Positions 45,652 to 53,581 of a DNA stretch of 64,000 bases are shown here, in pieces. The translations under genes and the position numbers were made by a program. How positions within the stretch are numbered: position 1 is the first letter of the stretch; each line of letters opens with the position of its first letter. The notes under the pieces are model-generated. The model searched no databases. It saw nothing but the letters and a program-made list of their open reading frames with translations, and was not told where the DNA came from. This DNA comes from Bacillus sp. CECT 9360. Lineage in GTDB: Bacteria; Bacillota; Bacilli; Bacillales; DSM-1321. The stretch covers positions 42,682 through 106,681 of the forward strand of contig NZ_CAKKNA010000013.1 of the NCBI RefSeq assembly GCF_918741275.1. Direction: 5' to 3'.

Positions 45652-46236
45652 GAGACTGGCTACAAAACCGAAATTCCGGCAACAAAAGTCCCTGTTCCGG
45701 CAACAAAACTAGTCAAATCGGCAACAAAACTGGAATTTCGGCAACAAAATTGGAGACTGGCTACAAAATCGAAATTCCGGCAACAAAAGTCCCTGTTCCG
45801 GCAACAAAACTAGTCAAATCGGCAACAAAACTGGAATTTCGGCAACAAAATTGGAGACTGGCTACAAAATCGAAATTCCGGCAACAAAAGTCCCTGTTCT
45901 GGCAACAAAACTAGTCAAATCGGCAACAAAACTGGAATTTCGGCAACAAAATCGGAGACTGGCTACAAAATCGAAATTCCGGCAACAAAAGTCCCTGTTC
46001 CGGCAACGAAACTAGTCAAATCGGCAACAAAACTGGAATTTCGGCAACAAAATCGGAGACTGGCTACAAAATCTAAATTCCGGCAACAAAAGTCCCTGTT
46101 CCGGCAACAAAACTAGTCAAATCGGCAACAAAAACTGGAATTTCGGCAACAAAATCGGAGACTGGCTACAAAATCCTAAATTCCGGCAACAAAAGTCCCT
46201 GTTCCGGCAACGAAACTAGTCAAACCGGCAACAAAA
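45652..46236. repeat. 101-bp tandem repeat array (CGGCAACAAAA minisatellite)
   Basis: Five full copies of a 101-base unit start at 45652, 45753, 45854, 45955 and 46056 (the last is 102 bases), with a partial sixth from 46158. Each unit is itself made of five shorter blocks of 18-21 bases that share CGGCAACAAAA (one is CTGGCTACAAAA) followed by 7-10 variable bases; about 23 such cores are present. The copies differ by few bases. Because 101 is not a multiple of three, each copy is read in a different frame, so the long open frames through it do not look like a protein. It lies after a strong terminator and before the ylxM promoter. Confidence 0.95.
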
Positions 46237-46333
46237 GTCCTGAAACGTTTACAATATGATGAACTTCCTCAACTGTTCTGATTCTGCAGCAAAGTCCCTT
46301 TAAAACCCCACTTTCAACTGTAAAGGTTTTATC

Positions 46334-46362
46334 TTGACATCCATCCGAAAACTGTGTAAACT
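46334..46362 (+). promoter_or_regulatory. Probable sigma-A promoter for ylxM-ffh
   Basis: TTGACA (46334-46339), 17-base spacer, TAAACT (46357-46362), 47 bases before the ylxM start. It is the first promoter after the repeat array. Confidence 0.7.
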
Positions 46363-46409
46363 GAGAACTTGTAAAGTGCTTTCACTTAACACATAGGGGG
46401 GGCTTCGAT

Positions 46410-46742
46410 ATGCTTGAAAAAACAACGCGCATCAATTATCTGTATGATTTTTATCAATCGTTGTTGACAGAAAAGCAGCAGAGCTATATGTCCCTTTACT
46501 TTTTGGACGATTACTCACTTGGCGAAATTGCCGACGAATATCAAGTTAGCAGGCAGGCAGTCTACGACAATATAAAACGTACGGAAGCAATGCTTGAGGA
46601 ATATGAAGCAAAGCTGTCATTATTTCAAAAATTTCAAGAGCGAACCAAATGGATTTCGGATATGAAGGAACTCGTTGAAAAGGAACATGTTTCAAAAGAG
46701 GAACTTTTATCCGTTGTCACGGAGCTTGAGAAATTAGATTAG
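46410..46742 (+). CDS. ylxM: YlxM family helix-turn-helix protein, putative SRP accessory factor
   Basis: 110-residue protein with a sigma-70 region-4-like helix-turn-helix ([21 protein letters not shown]; core [13 protein letters not shown]). Found next to ffh throughout the Firmicutes; in Streptococcus YlxM was reported to bind SRP components and modulate them. It is 13 bases from ffh and shares its promoter. AGGGGGGG serves as ribosome-binding site. Confidence 0.92.
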   Translation: MLEKTTRINYLYDFYQSLLTEKQQSYMSLYFLDDYSLGEIADEYQVSRQAVYDNIKRTEAMLEEYEAKLSLFQKFQERTKWISDMKELVEKEHVSKEELLSVVTELEKLD

Positions 46743-46755
46743 GAGGCGGGCAAGA

Positions 46756-48099
46756 ATGGCATTTGAAGGATTGGCCGACCGACTGCAGAGTACGATGCAA
46801 AAAATTCGTGGCAAAGGGAAGGTCAATGAGGCTGATGTTAAAGAAATGATGCGGGAGGTCCGTCTCGCGCTATTAGAAGCTGACGTTAACTTTAAAGTCG
46901 TGAAGGATTTTGTTAAGCGTGTCAGTGAGCGGGCTGTAGGTCAGGAAGTACTGAAAAGCTTAACCCCTGGCCAACAGGTAATCAAGGTTGTTCAAGAAGA
47001 ATTAACAGAGCTTATGGGCGGAGAGCAAAGTAAAATTGCTGTATCAAACAGGCCGCCAACTGTTATCATGATGGTTGGTCTTCAAGGTGCGGGTAAAACG
47101 ACGACATCCGGAAAGCTTGCGAACTTTCTTAGAAAAAAATACAACCGTACACCATTGCTGGTTGCGGCCGATATTTATCGTCCGGCGGCAATCCAGCAGC
47201 TCGAAACGCTCGGAAAACAGCTAAGCATGCCGGTATTTTCATTGGGCGACCAGGTAAGCCCTGTGGAAATCGCCAGACAGGCCATCGAAAAAGCGAAGGA
47301 AGAGCATAACGATTATGTGCTGATCGATACGGCGGGCCGTCTTCATGTTGATGAAAACCTGATGGGCGAGCTGAAGGACATCAAGGAATTGACGAAGCCG
47401 GATGAAATATTCCTTGTAGTCGATGCCATGACAGGTCAGGACGCGGTCAACGTTGCCGAAAGCTTTAACGAACAGCTTGGCTTGACCGGCGTTGTTTTGA
47501 CGAAGCTTGATGGCGACACACGGGGCGGTGCGGCGCTTTCAATCCGCGCTGTCAGCAACACGCCGATTAAGTTTGTCGGTATGGGTGAGAAATTGGATGC
47601 TCTTGAAGCTTTCCATCCAGAGAGAATGGCCTCGAGAATTCTTGGAATGGGTGATGTTTTGACCCTTATCGAGAAAGCCCAAGCAAATGTCGATGAAGAA
47701 AAAGCGAAAGAGCTGGAGAAGAAAATGCGCACCGCTTCATTCACTTTTGACGATTTTCTTGATCAGCTTGGACAGGTCCGCAATATGGGACCTCTTGACG
47801 ACATCCTAAAAATGCTCCCTGGCGCCAATAAAATAAAGGGCATCGATAACATGTCGATCGATGAAAAGCAAATCGGGCATGTCGAGGCGATTATCTGTTC
47901 CATGAATAAGCATGAAAAGGAACATCCAGAGATTATTAACGCTGCACGAAGAAAACGGATAGCGAAGGGAAGCGGTAGGACCATACAGGAAGTGAACCGC
48001 CTTCTCAAGCAATTCGAAGACATGAAAAAAATGATGAAGCAAGTCACAAACATGCAAAAAGGGAAGAAAAAAGGCGGTTTAAAATTCCCATTCATGTAA
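46756..48099 (+). CDS. ffh: Signal recognition particle protein Ffh (SRP54)
   Basis: GTPase that with the small cytoplasmic RNA binds signal sequences. G1 GLQGAGKTTT (108-117), DTAGRL, TKLDGDTRGGAAL, and a C-terminal methionine-rich M domain ending in GSGRTIQEVNRLLKQFEDMKKMMKQ, cited as GSGRTIQEVNRLL. 447 residues. Downstream of ylxM as in relatives. Confidence 0.98.
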   Translation: MAFEGLADRLQSTMQKIRGKGKVNEADVKEMMREVRLALLEADVNFKVVKDFVKRVSERAVGQEVLKSLTPGQQVIKVVQEELTELMGGEQSKIAVSNRPPTVIMMVGLQGAGKTTTSGKLANFLRKKYNRTPLLVAADIYRPAAIQQLETLGKQLSMPVFSLGDQVSPVEIARQAIEKAKEEHNDYVLIDTAGRLHVDENLMGELKDIKELTKPDEIFLVVDAMTGQDAVNVAESFNEQLGLTGVVLTKLDGDTRGGAALSIRAVSNTPIKFVGMGEKLDALEAFHPERMASRILGMGDVLTLIEKAQANVDEEKAKELEKKMRTASFTFDDFLDQLGQVRNMGPLDDILKMLPGANKIKGIDNMSIDEKQIGHVEAIICSMNKHEKEHPEIINAARRKRIAKGSGRTIQEVNRLLKQFEDMKKMMKQVTNMQKGKKKGGLKFPFM

Positions 48100-48116
48100 C
48101 TGTTAAGAAAAAAACC

Positions 48117-48145
48117 TTTACAACACAAATGACATTTGATATTAT
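48117..48145 (+). promoter_or_regulatory. Probable sigma-A promoter for rpsP
   Basis: TTTACA (48117-48122), 17 bases, TATTAT (48140-48145), 40 bases before the rpsP start. Confidence 0.65.
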
Positions 48146-48184
48146 ACTATCTTGTGTAAAACTATTCGGAGGTGCTTGTTTATT

Positions 48185-48457
48185 ATGGCAGTAAAAATTC
48201 GCTTAAAACGTATGGGAGCTAAAAAATCTCCTTTCTATCGTATCGTAGTTGCAGATTCCCGTTCACCGCGTGACGGTCGTTACATTGAAGTGGTTGGAAC
48301 ATACAACCCTATTACTCAACCGGCTAAAGTTGAAATCAACGAAGAACTTGTTTTAAAATGGATGCAAGACGGTGCAAAGCCATCTGACACAGTTCGTAAC
48401 TTATTCTCAAAAGAAGGCATTATGGAAAAATTCCACAATGCTAAACTAAGCAAGTAA
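48185..48457 (+). CDS. rpsP: 30S ribosomal protein S16
   Basis: [21 protein letters not shown] start is characteristic; shown here as [11 protein letters not shown]. 90 residues, the B. subtilis length. ATG 48185 is used rather than an ATG at 48152, which lies before the ribosome-binding site GGAGGTG. Confidence 0.97.
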   Translation: MAVKIRLKRMGAKKSPFYRIVVADSRSPRDGRYIEVVGTYNPITQPAKVEINEELVLKWMQDGAKPSDTVRNLFSKEGIMEKFHNAKLSK

Positions 48458-48470
48458 TCGACCATTATCA

Positions 48471-48701
48471 ATGAAAGAATTAATCGAAACGATTGTTTCT
48501 GCACTTGTGGATCATCCCGAAGAAGTCCGAGTGACTTCTAGGGAGGAAGATGACAAAATCACCTTCATCCTTTCTGTAAGCAAGGATGATATGGGGAAAG
48601 TTATCGGAAAACAAGGGCGCGTTGCTAAGGCGATTCGGACTGTGGTCTATGCAGCAGGATCTTCACAGCATAAGAAAATCTATTTGGAAATTTCCGAATA
48701 A
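48471..48701 (+). CDS. khpA: KH-domain RNA-binding protein KhpA (YlqC)
   Basis: Single KH domain of 76 residues with the GXXG loop in GKVIGKQGRVAKAIRTVV. In streptococci and B. subtilis relatives KhpA works with KhpB/Jag in RNA binding, cell elongation and division. It follows rpsP by 13 bases and a terminator overlaps its stop. Confidence 0.94.
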   Translation: MKELIETIVSALVDHPEEVRVTSREEDDKITFILSVSKDDMGKVIGKQGRVAKAIRTVVYAAGSSQHKKIYLEISE

Positions 48702-48729
48702 GGGAGGGGCTAACACCCTTCCTTTTTTA
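48700..48729 (+). terminator. khpA terminator
   Basis: AAGGGAGGG (48700-48708) and CCCTTCCTT (48716-48724) form a stem with one mismatch and run into TTTTT. The next 175 bases before ylqD are AT-rich with no structure I can assign. Confidence 0.75.
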
Positions 48730-48906
48730 ATATACAGCTATGTTAAATATCTCTATTGATCAACAATCCTTTATAACAGAGCCAATATCATAAAAAAGTG
48801 TATCACCGGTGTCTAATAGAAAGAAACTTGAGTAGGATTCTGATATCAGGAAATTCTAAGTTAATATACATAGACATTACGTACCTAAGTTAAAGGAGGC
48901 GCTGGA

Positions 48907-49293
48907 ATGAAAATTCTCCAGAATGTAATTGTCAATCAAGTATTGACCGACTCCAGCAAGAATCAGCTCCTTGAGAAATATAAGTCAAAGAAAGCACAAC
49001 TGCAAAAAGAAGGCGACCAGCTGCGTTTTGAATTAAAGAAGCTCGAGAAGACGAAAAAGTTCCAACCAGCCAGCCTTCGCGCCCATTTTGAAAAAGAAAT
49101 CAACAGCAGACAGGAAAAAATAAAACTTCTCGATTTCCAAATTGAGCAATTAGACATCCTGCCAGTTGGCAGCGAGTTAAAGGAGAGAGAAGTTGAAAGT
49201 ATTGTCGATGTTGAAATCGGCGCCAATTGGGATGAACTCATCCAAACGAAGACCATCGTAGTCAAAGATGGAATCGTTTCAGAAATCCGTTAG
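48907..49293 (+). CDS. ylqD: YlqD family protein, function unknown
   Basis: 128 residues, same length as B. subtilis YlqD. The middle (about 20-85) is a highly charged predicted coiled coil ([24 protein letters not shown]); the C-terminal 40 residues look beta-rich ([23 protein letters not shown]). No catalytic motif is seen. Its constant place before rimM-trmD suggests a link to ribosome or tRNA work, but that is inference. AAAGGAGGCG precedes the ATG. Confidence 0.88.
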   Translation: MKILQNVIVNQVLTDSSKNQLLEKYKSKKAQLQKEGDQLRFELKKLEKTKKFQPASLRAHFEKEINSRQEKIKLLDFQIEQLDILPVGSELKEREVESIVDVEIGANWDELIQTKTIVVKDGIVSEIR

Positions 49294-49303
49294 AGGTGAG
49301 AGA

Positions 49304-49822
49304 ATGGAAAAATGGTTTAATGTCGGTAAAATTGTTAATACGCATGGAATCATGGGGGAAATCCGGGTTATTTCAAGAACGGATTTCCAGGAGGAACGAT
49401 ATAAACCAGGCAATACGCTATATCTTTTTAAGGAAAATGAAAACAAGCCCATTGCCTTAAAAATAATGTCTCACCGCACCCATAAGAATTTCGATTTATT
49501 AACATTTGAAGATTACACCAATGTCAATTTATCAGAATCGCTCAAAGGCGGGATATTGAAGGTTCCGGAATCTCAGCTGGGAGAGCTGGATGAAGGAGAA
49601 TTCTATTTCCATGAAATCATCGGCTGTACGATTTTCACCGATGAGGATGTGGAGATAGGAAAGATAATGGAGATATTAACGCCGGGTGCTAACGATGTCT
49701 GGGTCGTTAAGGGAAAAGGTGGAAAAGATATCTTGATTCCCTATATTGATGATATCGTTTCAGAGATAGATATTAACTCGAAAAAGATCACCATTGTTCC
49801 GATGGAAGGACTGCTTGACTGA
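49304..49822 (+). CDS. rimM: 16S rRNA processing protein RimM
   Basis: 30S assembly factor that binds S19. N-terminal RimM domain [17 protein letters not shown] and C-terminal PRC-barrel ([11 protein letters not shown] ... PGANDVWVV ... [11 protein letters not shown]). ATG 49304 is chosen behind GAGGTGAG, giving 172 residues; an in-frame upstream ATG at 49268 lies within ylqD. The stop shares one base with trmD. Confidence 0.96.
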   Translation: MEKWFNVGKIVNTHGIMGEIRVISRTDFQEERYKPGNTLYLFKENENKPIALKIMSHRTHKNFDLLTFEDYTNVNLSESLKGGILKVPESQLGELDEGEFYFHEIIGCTIFTDEDVEIGKIMEILTPGANDVWVVKGKGGKDILIPYIDDIVSEIDINSKKITIVPMEGLLD

Positions 49823-50556
49823 TGAAGATTGATATTCTGTCTATCTTTCCGGAAATGTTCGAAGGTGTCCTTGGCTCATCCATTTTAAAAAAAGCGGCCG
49901 AGAAGGAAGCTGTGACGTATAAGGTGACCAATTTCCGCGATTTTGCGGACAACAAGCACGCAACGGTCGACGATTATCCATATGGGGGCGGAGCGGGGAT
50001 GGTTTTGAAGCCGCAGCCGATTTTTGATGCGGTATCATCCTTAAAGGAAGAAGCTGTGCAAAAGCCACGGATTATCCTCTTATGCCCTCAGGGGGAGCAA
50101 TACAGCCAAAGAAAAGCGGAAGAGTTGGCTAAAGAGGAACACTTGATTTTCGTATGCGGCCACTATGAAGGCTATGATGAAAGAATTAGGGAGCATCTCG
50201 TTACCGATGAAATATCGATTGGCGATTATGTGCTTACCGGTGGGGAGCTAGGGGCCATGGTGATTATCGACAGCGTTGTCAGACTGCTTCCCGGCGTGTT
50301 AGGTAACGAAGATTCTCCTGTGCTTGATTCCTATTCGTCTGGCCTGCTTGAGCATCCGCACTACACCCGTCCGGCTGATTTTCGCGGGATGAAGGTGCCT
50401 GATACGCTTGTATCAGGGAATCATAAGAAAATTGAAGAGTGGCGGATGAAGGAATCCTTGCGGCGGACATGGACGAGACGTCCGGATTTACTTAAAGATT
50501 ATCAACTAAGCGATATCGAAAAGAAATTGCTAGAAGAGTTAAAAAAAGAGGGTTGA
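49822..50556 (+). CDS. trmD: tRNA (guanine-37-N1)-methyltransferase
   Basis: SPOUT-family methylase with a trefoil-knot SAM site, preventing frameshifting. Conserved blocks: [56 protein letters not shown] and the C-terminal [20 protein letters not shown]. 244 residues. The order rimM-trmD-rplS is conserved in bacteria. Confidence 0.97.
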   Translation: MKIDILSIFPEMFEGVLGSSILKKAAEKEAVTYKVTNFRDFADNKHATVDDYPYGGGAGMVLKPQPIFDAVSSLKEEAVQKPRIILLCPQGEQYSQRKAEELAKEEHLIFVCGHYEGYDERIREHLVTDEISIGDYVLTGGELGAMVIIDSVVRLLPGVLGNEDSPVLDSYSSGLLEHPHYTRPADFRGMKVPDTLVSGNHKKIEEWRMKESLRRTWTRRPDLLKDYQLSDIEKKLLEELKKEG

Positions 50557-50561
50557 CCATA

Positions 50562-50590
50562 TTGCAATAGCCCGCCATATATGGTATGAT
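50562..50590 (+). promoter_or_regulatory. Probable sigma-A promoter for rplS
   Basis: TTGCAA (50562-50567), 17 bases, TATGAT (50585-50590). It starts six bases after trmD and gives rplS its own transcript. Confidence 0.65.
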
Positions 50591-50596
50591 GATTTT

Positions 50597-50680
50597 CGTG
50601 ACTTGGGTCCAAACGCTTAAGTCTTATAACGATGTTCCGCTGCAAAGGCTAATGTGTAAGAGCATCCGGGAGGAGTAGAA
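50597..50680 (+). promoter_or_regulatory. Candidate L19 ribosomal-protein leader RNA
   Basis: About 85 transcribed bases lie between the rplS promoter and its start, including GATGTTCCGCTGC, which I remember as typical of the Firmicute L19 leader that allows feedback control by L19. I did not fold it fully; a covariance-model search would decide. Confidence 0.5.
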
Positions 50681-50684
50681 AACT

Positions 50685-51032
50685 ATGCAACAACTTATTC
50701 ATGACATTACTAAAGAACAGCTTCGCACTGACCTTCCTTCATACCGTCCTGGTGACACTGTACGTGTACACGTAAAAGTTGTCGAGGGTACGCGTGAACG
50801 TATTCAGGTTTACGAAGGTGTTGTAATCAAGCGTCGTGGTGGCGGGATCAGCGAAACTTTCACTGTCCGTAAGATTTCTTACGGTGTCGGAGTCGAGCGT
50901 ACATTCCCTGTGCACACACCAAAAATCGCCAACCTCGAAATAATACGTCACGGTAAAGTACGTCGTGCCAAACTGTACTATCTTCGTGAACTACGCGGTA
51001 AGAAAGCTCGTATCAAAGAGATCCGCCGCTAA
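50685..51032 (+). CDS. rplS: 50S ribosomal protein L19
   Basis: 115-residue ribosomal protein at the 30S-50S interface. Characteristic [20 protein letters not shown] and FEGVV-like [23 protein letters not shown] blocks (core [16 protein letters not shown]). GGGAGGAG precedes the ATG; a terminator follows. Confidence 0.97.
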   Translation: MQQLIHDITKEQLRTDLPSYRPGDTVRVHVKVVEGTRERIQVYEGVVIKRRGGGISETFTVRKISYGVGVERTFPVHTPKIANLEIIRHGKVRRAKLYYLRELRGKKARIKEIRR

Positions 51033-51047
51033 TAAAGTAATTTTCTT

Positions 51048-51082
51048 AAAAAAAGGAGCTTGTTCATCAGGCTCCTTTTTTA
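51048..51082 (+). terminator. rplS terminator
   Basis: AAAAAAAGGAGC (51048-51059) pairs with GCTCCTTTTTT (51071-51081) across an 11-base loop, ending in a T-run. Confidence 0.85.
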
Positions 51083-51207
51083 ATGCTGTTTCTGAGGGAA
51101 CTGTTAATGGAAGATTTATTCTGAATTATCTGGATAGGTTTATTTTCCTTCCTATTTGTAAAATTAAATTGTAAGATGTTATTATTCTTTCATTAAGGGT
51201 GATGAAA

Positions 51208-51759
51208 ATGGCGAAGAAGAAAAACGAGATTTGGGAATGGACGAAGGCGCTGATCATTGCCGTGCTTTTAGCGGTGGTCATCAGGTATTTCTTATTCGCC
51301 CCGATCGTAGTTGAAGGCTTATCGATGATGCCGACACTGCACGACCAGGATCGTATGATTGTCAATAAAATCGGTTATACTTTTGGAGAACCTGACCGTT
51401 TTGATATTATCGTATTCCATGCTCCCGAAAAAAAGGATTACATAAAGCGCGTAATCGGTTTGCCAGGCGACCGGATCGAGTATAAAGACGATACATTGTA
51501 TGTGAACGGCAAGGCTTATGAAGAACCATATCTTGATGAATCCAAAAAGCAGGTCATAGACGGGCCGCTGACCGAACCATTTACGTTAGAGGACTATATC
51601 GGTCGCGATACGGTACCGGAAGGCACCCTGTTTGTAATGGGTGATAACCGGCGCTTCAGCAAGGACAGCCGCCATATCGGCGCAGTAAAGATGGAAGACG
51701 TACTGGGTGAAACCGACATGGTCTATTGGCCGATTGATGATTTCCGGATGGTAAAATAG
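51208..51759 (+). CDS. lepB: Type I signal peptidase
   Basis: Membrane-anchored serine protease that cleaves signal peptides at the outer face of the membrane. One N-terminal helix (about 12-30), catalytic S39 in GLSMMPTL, general base K80 in YIKRVIGLPGD, and GDNRRFSKDSR box E near the end. Of three nearby in-frame starts (GTG 51199, ATG 51202, ATG 51208), the last has AAGGG eight bases upstream; this gives 183 residues. B. subtilis lacks a sip gene here as I recall, but other Bacillaceae have one. Confidence 0.93.
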   Translation: MAKKKNEIWEWTKALIIAVLLAVVIRYFLFAPIVVEGLSMMPTLHDQDRMIVNKIGYTFGEPDRFDIIVFHAPEKKDYIKRVIGLPGDRIEYKDDTLYVNGKAYEEPYLDESKKQVIDGPLTEPFTLEDYIGRDTVPEGTLFVMGDNRRFSKDSRHIGAVKMEDVLGETDMVYWPIDDFRMVK

Positions 51760-51782
51760 AAGAGCAAGAAAGGTGAACCCCA

Positions 51783-52646
51783 TTGACAATACAGTGGTTT
51801 CCGGGCCATATGGCCAAAGCGAGAAGACAAGTAACTGAGAAGCTAAAGCTCATTGATATAGTCTATGAGCTCGTCGATGCACGGATTCCTTTAGCATCGC
51901 GAAATCCGATGATTGATGAAATCATCCAGCATAAACCGCGAATTATTTTACTGAATAAATCGGACATGGCTGATCCGGCGAAAACGAAGCAGTGGCTTGA
52001 TTATTATAAAGGCCAGGGGAAAATGGCGATTGCGATTAACTCCCAGGCAGGCGACGGTTTGAATAAAATTACGGCAGCTTCCAAGGAATTGCTGAAAGAG
52101 AAATTTGACCGCATGAGGGCTAAAGGAATCAACCCGAGGGCCATCCGGGCGATGATTGTCGGGATTCCAAATGCCGGGAAATCGACGCTGATAAACCGGC
52201 TGGCCAAAAGAAATATTGCCAAAACCGGGAATACTCCCGGTGTGACAAAAGCACAGCAGTGGATTAAGGTTGGCAAAGAGCTTGAGCTTTTGGATACCCC
52301 GGGGATCCTCTGGCCTAAATTTGAGGATCAGGAAGTCGGAACGAAGCTGGCGCTGACCGGCGCGATTAAAGATACGTTGTTGAACCTCCACGATATTTCT
52401 CTTTACGGGTTGAGATATCTCGAGAAAGAGTACCCGGAGCGATTAAAGAAACGGTACAACCTTGATGAGATCCCGGAGGAAACAGTGGAGCTTTTTGATA
52501 AGATTGGATCGTTTAGAGGCTGTTTAATGGGCGGCGGAATGGTCGACTATGATAAAACGGCTGAACTGGTCGTCAGGGAAATCCGGTCTGAGAAATTTGG
52601 GCCTTTATCATTTGAAACACCGAACGATGTTGCAGGGTCAGAATAG
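51783..52646 (+). CDS. rbgA: Ribosome biogenesis GTPase A (RbgA/YlqF)
   Basis: Circularly permuted GTPase needed for late 50S assembly (L16 incorporation). G4 NKSD (about 58-61) precedes G1 GIPNAGKST (near 126) and [11 protein letters not shown]-terminal signature [13 protein letters not shown]. The start is a TTG at 51783 behind AAAGGTGA. 287 residues; B. subtilis 282. Confidence 0.96.
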   Translation: MTIQWFPGHMAKARRQVTEKLKLIDIVYELVDARIPLASRNPMIDEIIQHKPRIILLNKSDMADPAKTKQWLDYYKGQGKMAIAINSQAGDGLNKITAASKELLKEKFDRMRAKGINPRAIRAMIVGIPNAGKSTLINRLAKRNIAKTGNTPGVTKAQQWIKVGKELELLDTPGILWPKFEDQEVGTKLALTGAIKDTLLNLHDISLYGLRYLEKEYPERLKKRYNLDEIPEETVELFDKIGSFRGCLMGGGMVDYDKTAELVVREIRSEKFGPLSFETPNDVAGSE

Positions 52647-52778
52647 CAAATGCGGGTACTGGAGCTTATTGATAAAACAATGCGAGAGTTTGGCATTTTA
52701 TCCGGAGCTTTAGTCCTGCTTTTTTTATGAAAATTTTGAAAGACTAACCGATAAAAGTAATGAAGATGGTGAGCTGAA

Positions 52779-53555
52779 ATGAAACAGACAAAAAATATAA
52801 AAGAAATAGAGCGGACCCTTAGAGAAATCAGCGATCCCGCCGATCCTTTTTTGGCGGAATGCAAAGCGGATACGAGAATAGGAGTTATCAATCTTGTAAG
52901 CAAGTGGAATCGCGACTATGAAAAGCAAATGAATGCGCAGAAGCATTTCGAACAGATGTCGAATTATGAACAATCACTGCGGAGTCAGGGATTTCAATCC
53001 ATTGCGGGTATTGACGAGGTGGGACGAGGGCCGCTGGCAGGACCAGTCGTTGCCAGTGCGGTAATTTTACCGGAAGGCTTTTATCTGGAAGGGTTGAACG
53101 ATTCAAAGAAAATCCCTGAGGCCAGGCGCGAGATTTTTTACGAAATCATCATGAAGGAAGCCGTTTCGACTGGTATCGGAATTTTGCATAGTGAAGAAAT
53201 TGACCGCTGGAACATATATGAATCAACCAAAAAAGCGATGCTTGCGGCGATAGCGGACCTTGTCGTAACACCGGACCATTTGCTGATAGATGCGATGGAG
53301 CTTGTCGTCCCGATGCCTCAGCTTTCAATCATTAAAGGGGATGCAAAGAGTATTTCAATCGCTGCCGCTTCGATTATCGCGAAAGTGACAAGGGACGGAA
53401 TGATGCGGGAGTATGCTAAAAAGCACCCGCGTTACGATTTCGAAAACAATATGGGTTACGGAACCGCGAAACATTTGGAAGCCTTACATACATATGGAGC
53501 GACACCATGGCATAGGAGAAGTTTTTCTCCAGTCAGGGAAGTGGACGGAGAATAA
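52779..53555 (+). CDS. rnhB: Ribonuclease HII
   Basis: Removes RNA embedded in DNA. The active-site motif GIDEVGRGPLAGPVV has D79 and E80; further acidic ligands are in LLIDAMEL. 258 residues with the Firmicute-type N-terminal extension. The 132 bases between rbgA and this gene hold no clear terminator. Confidence 0.96.
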   Translation: MKQTKNIKEIERTLREISDPADPFLAECKADTRIGVINLVSKWNRDYEKQMNAQKHFEQMSNYEQSLRSQGFQSIAGIDEVGRGPLAGPVVASAVILPEGFYLEGLNDSKKIPEARREIFYEIIMKEAVSTGIGILHSEEIDRWNIYESTKKAMLAAIADLVVTPDHLLIDAMELVVPMPQLSIIKGDAKSISIAAASIIAKVTRDGMMREYAKKHPRYDFENNMGYGTAKHLEALHTYGATPWHRRSFSPVREVDGE

Positions 53556-53581
53556 AAAGATGCATGAAAGGAAGTGAAAGC

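Noticed and set aside
45558..45914. Protein-coding gene made of SATKL/GNKT-type repeats across the array
   Set aside because: The repeat unit of 101 bases shifts frame in each copy, the frame starts inside the ftsY terminator without a ribosome-binding site, and another frame is equally open.
45652..46236. CRISPR array
   Set aside because: The shared core is only 11 bases and the intervals 7-10 bases, the intervals themselves repeat every 101 bases, and no cas genes are nearby.
46371..46391. Possible cre box upstream of ylxM (GTAAAGTGCTTTCA)
   Set aside because: The alignment to the cre consensus fails at the first two and the central CG positions, and regulation of SRP genes by CcpA is not expected.
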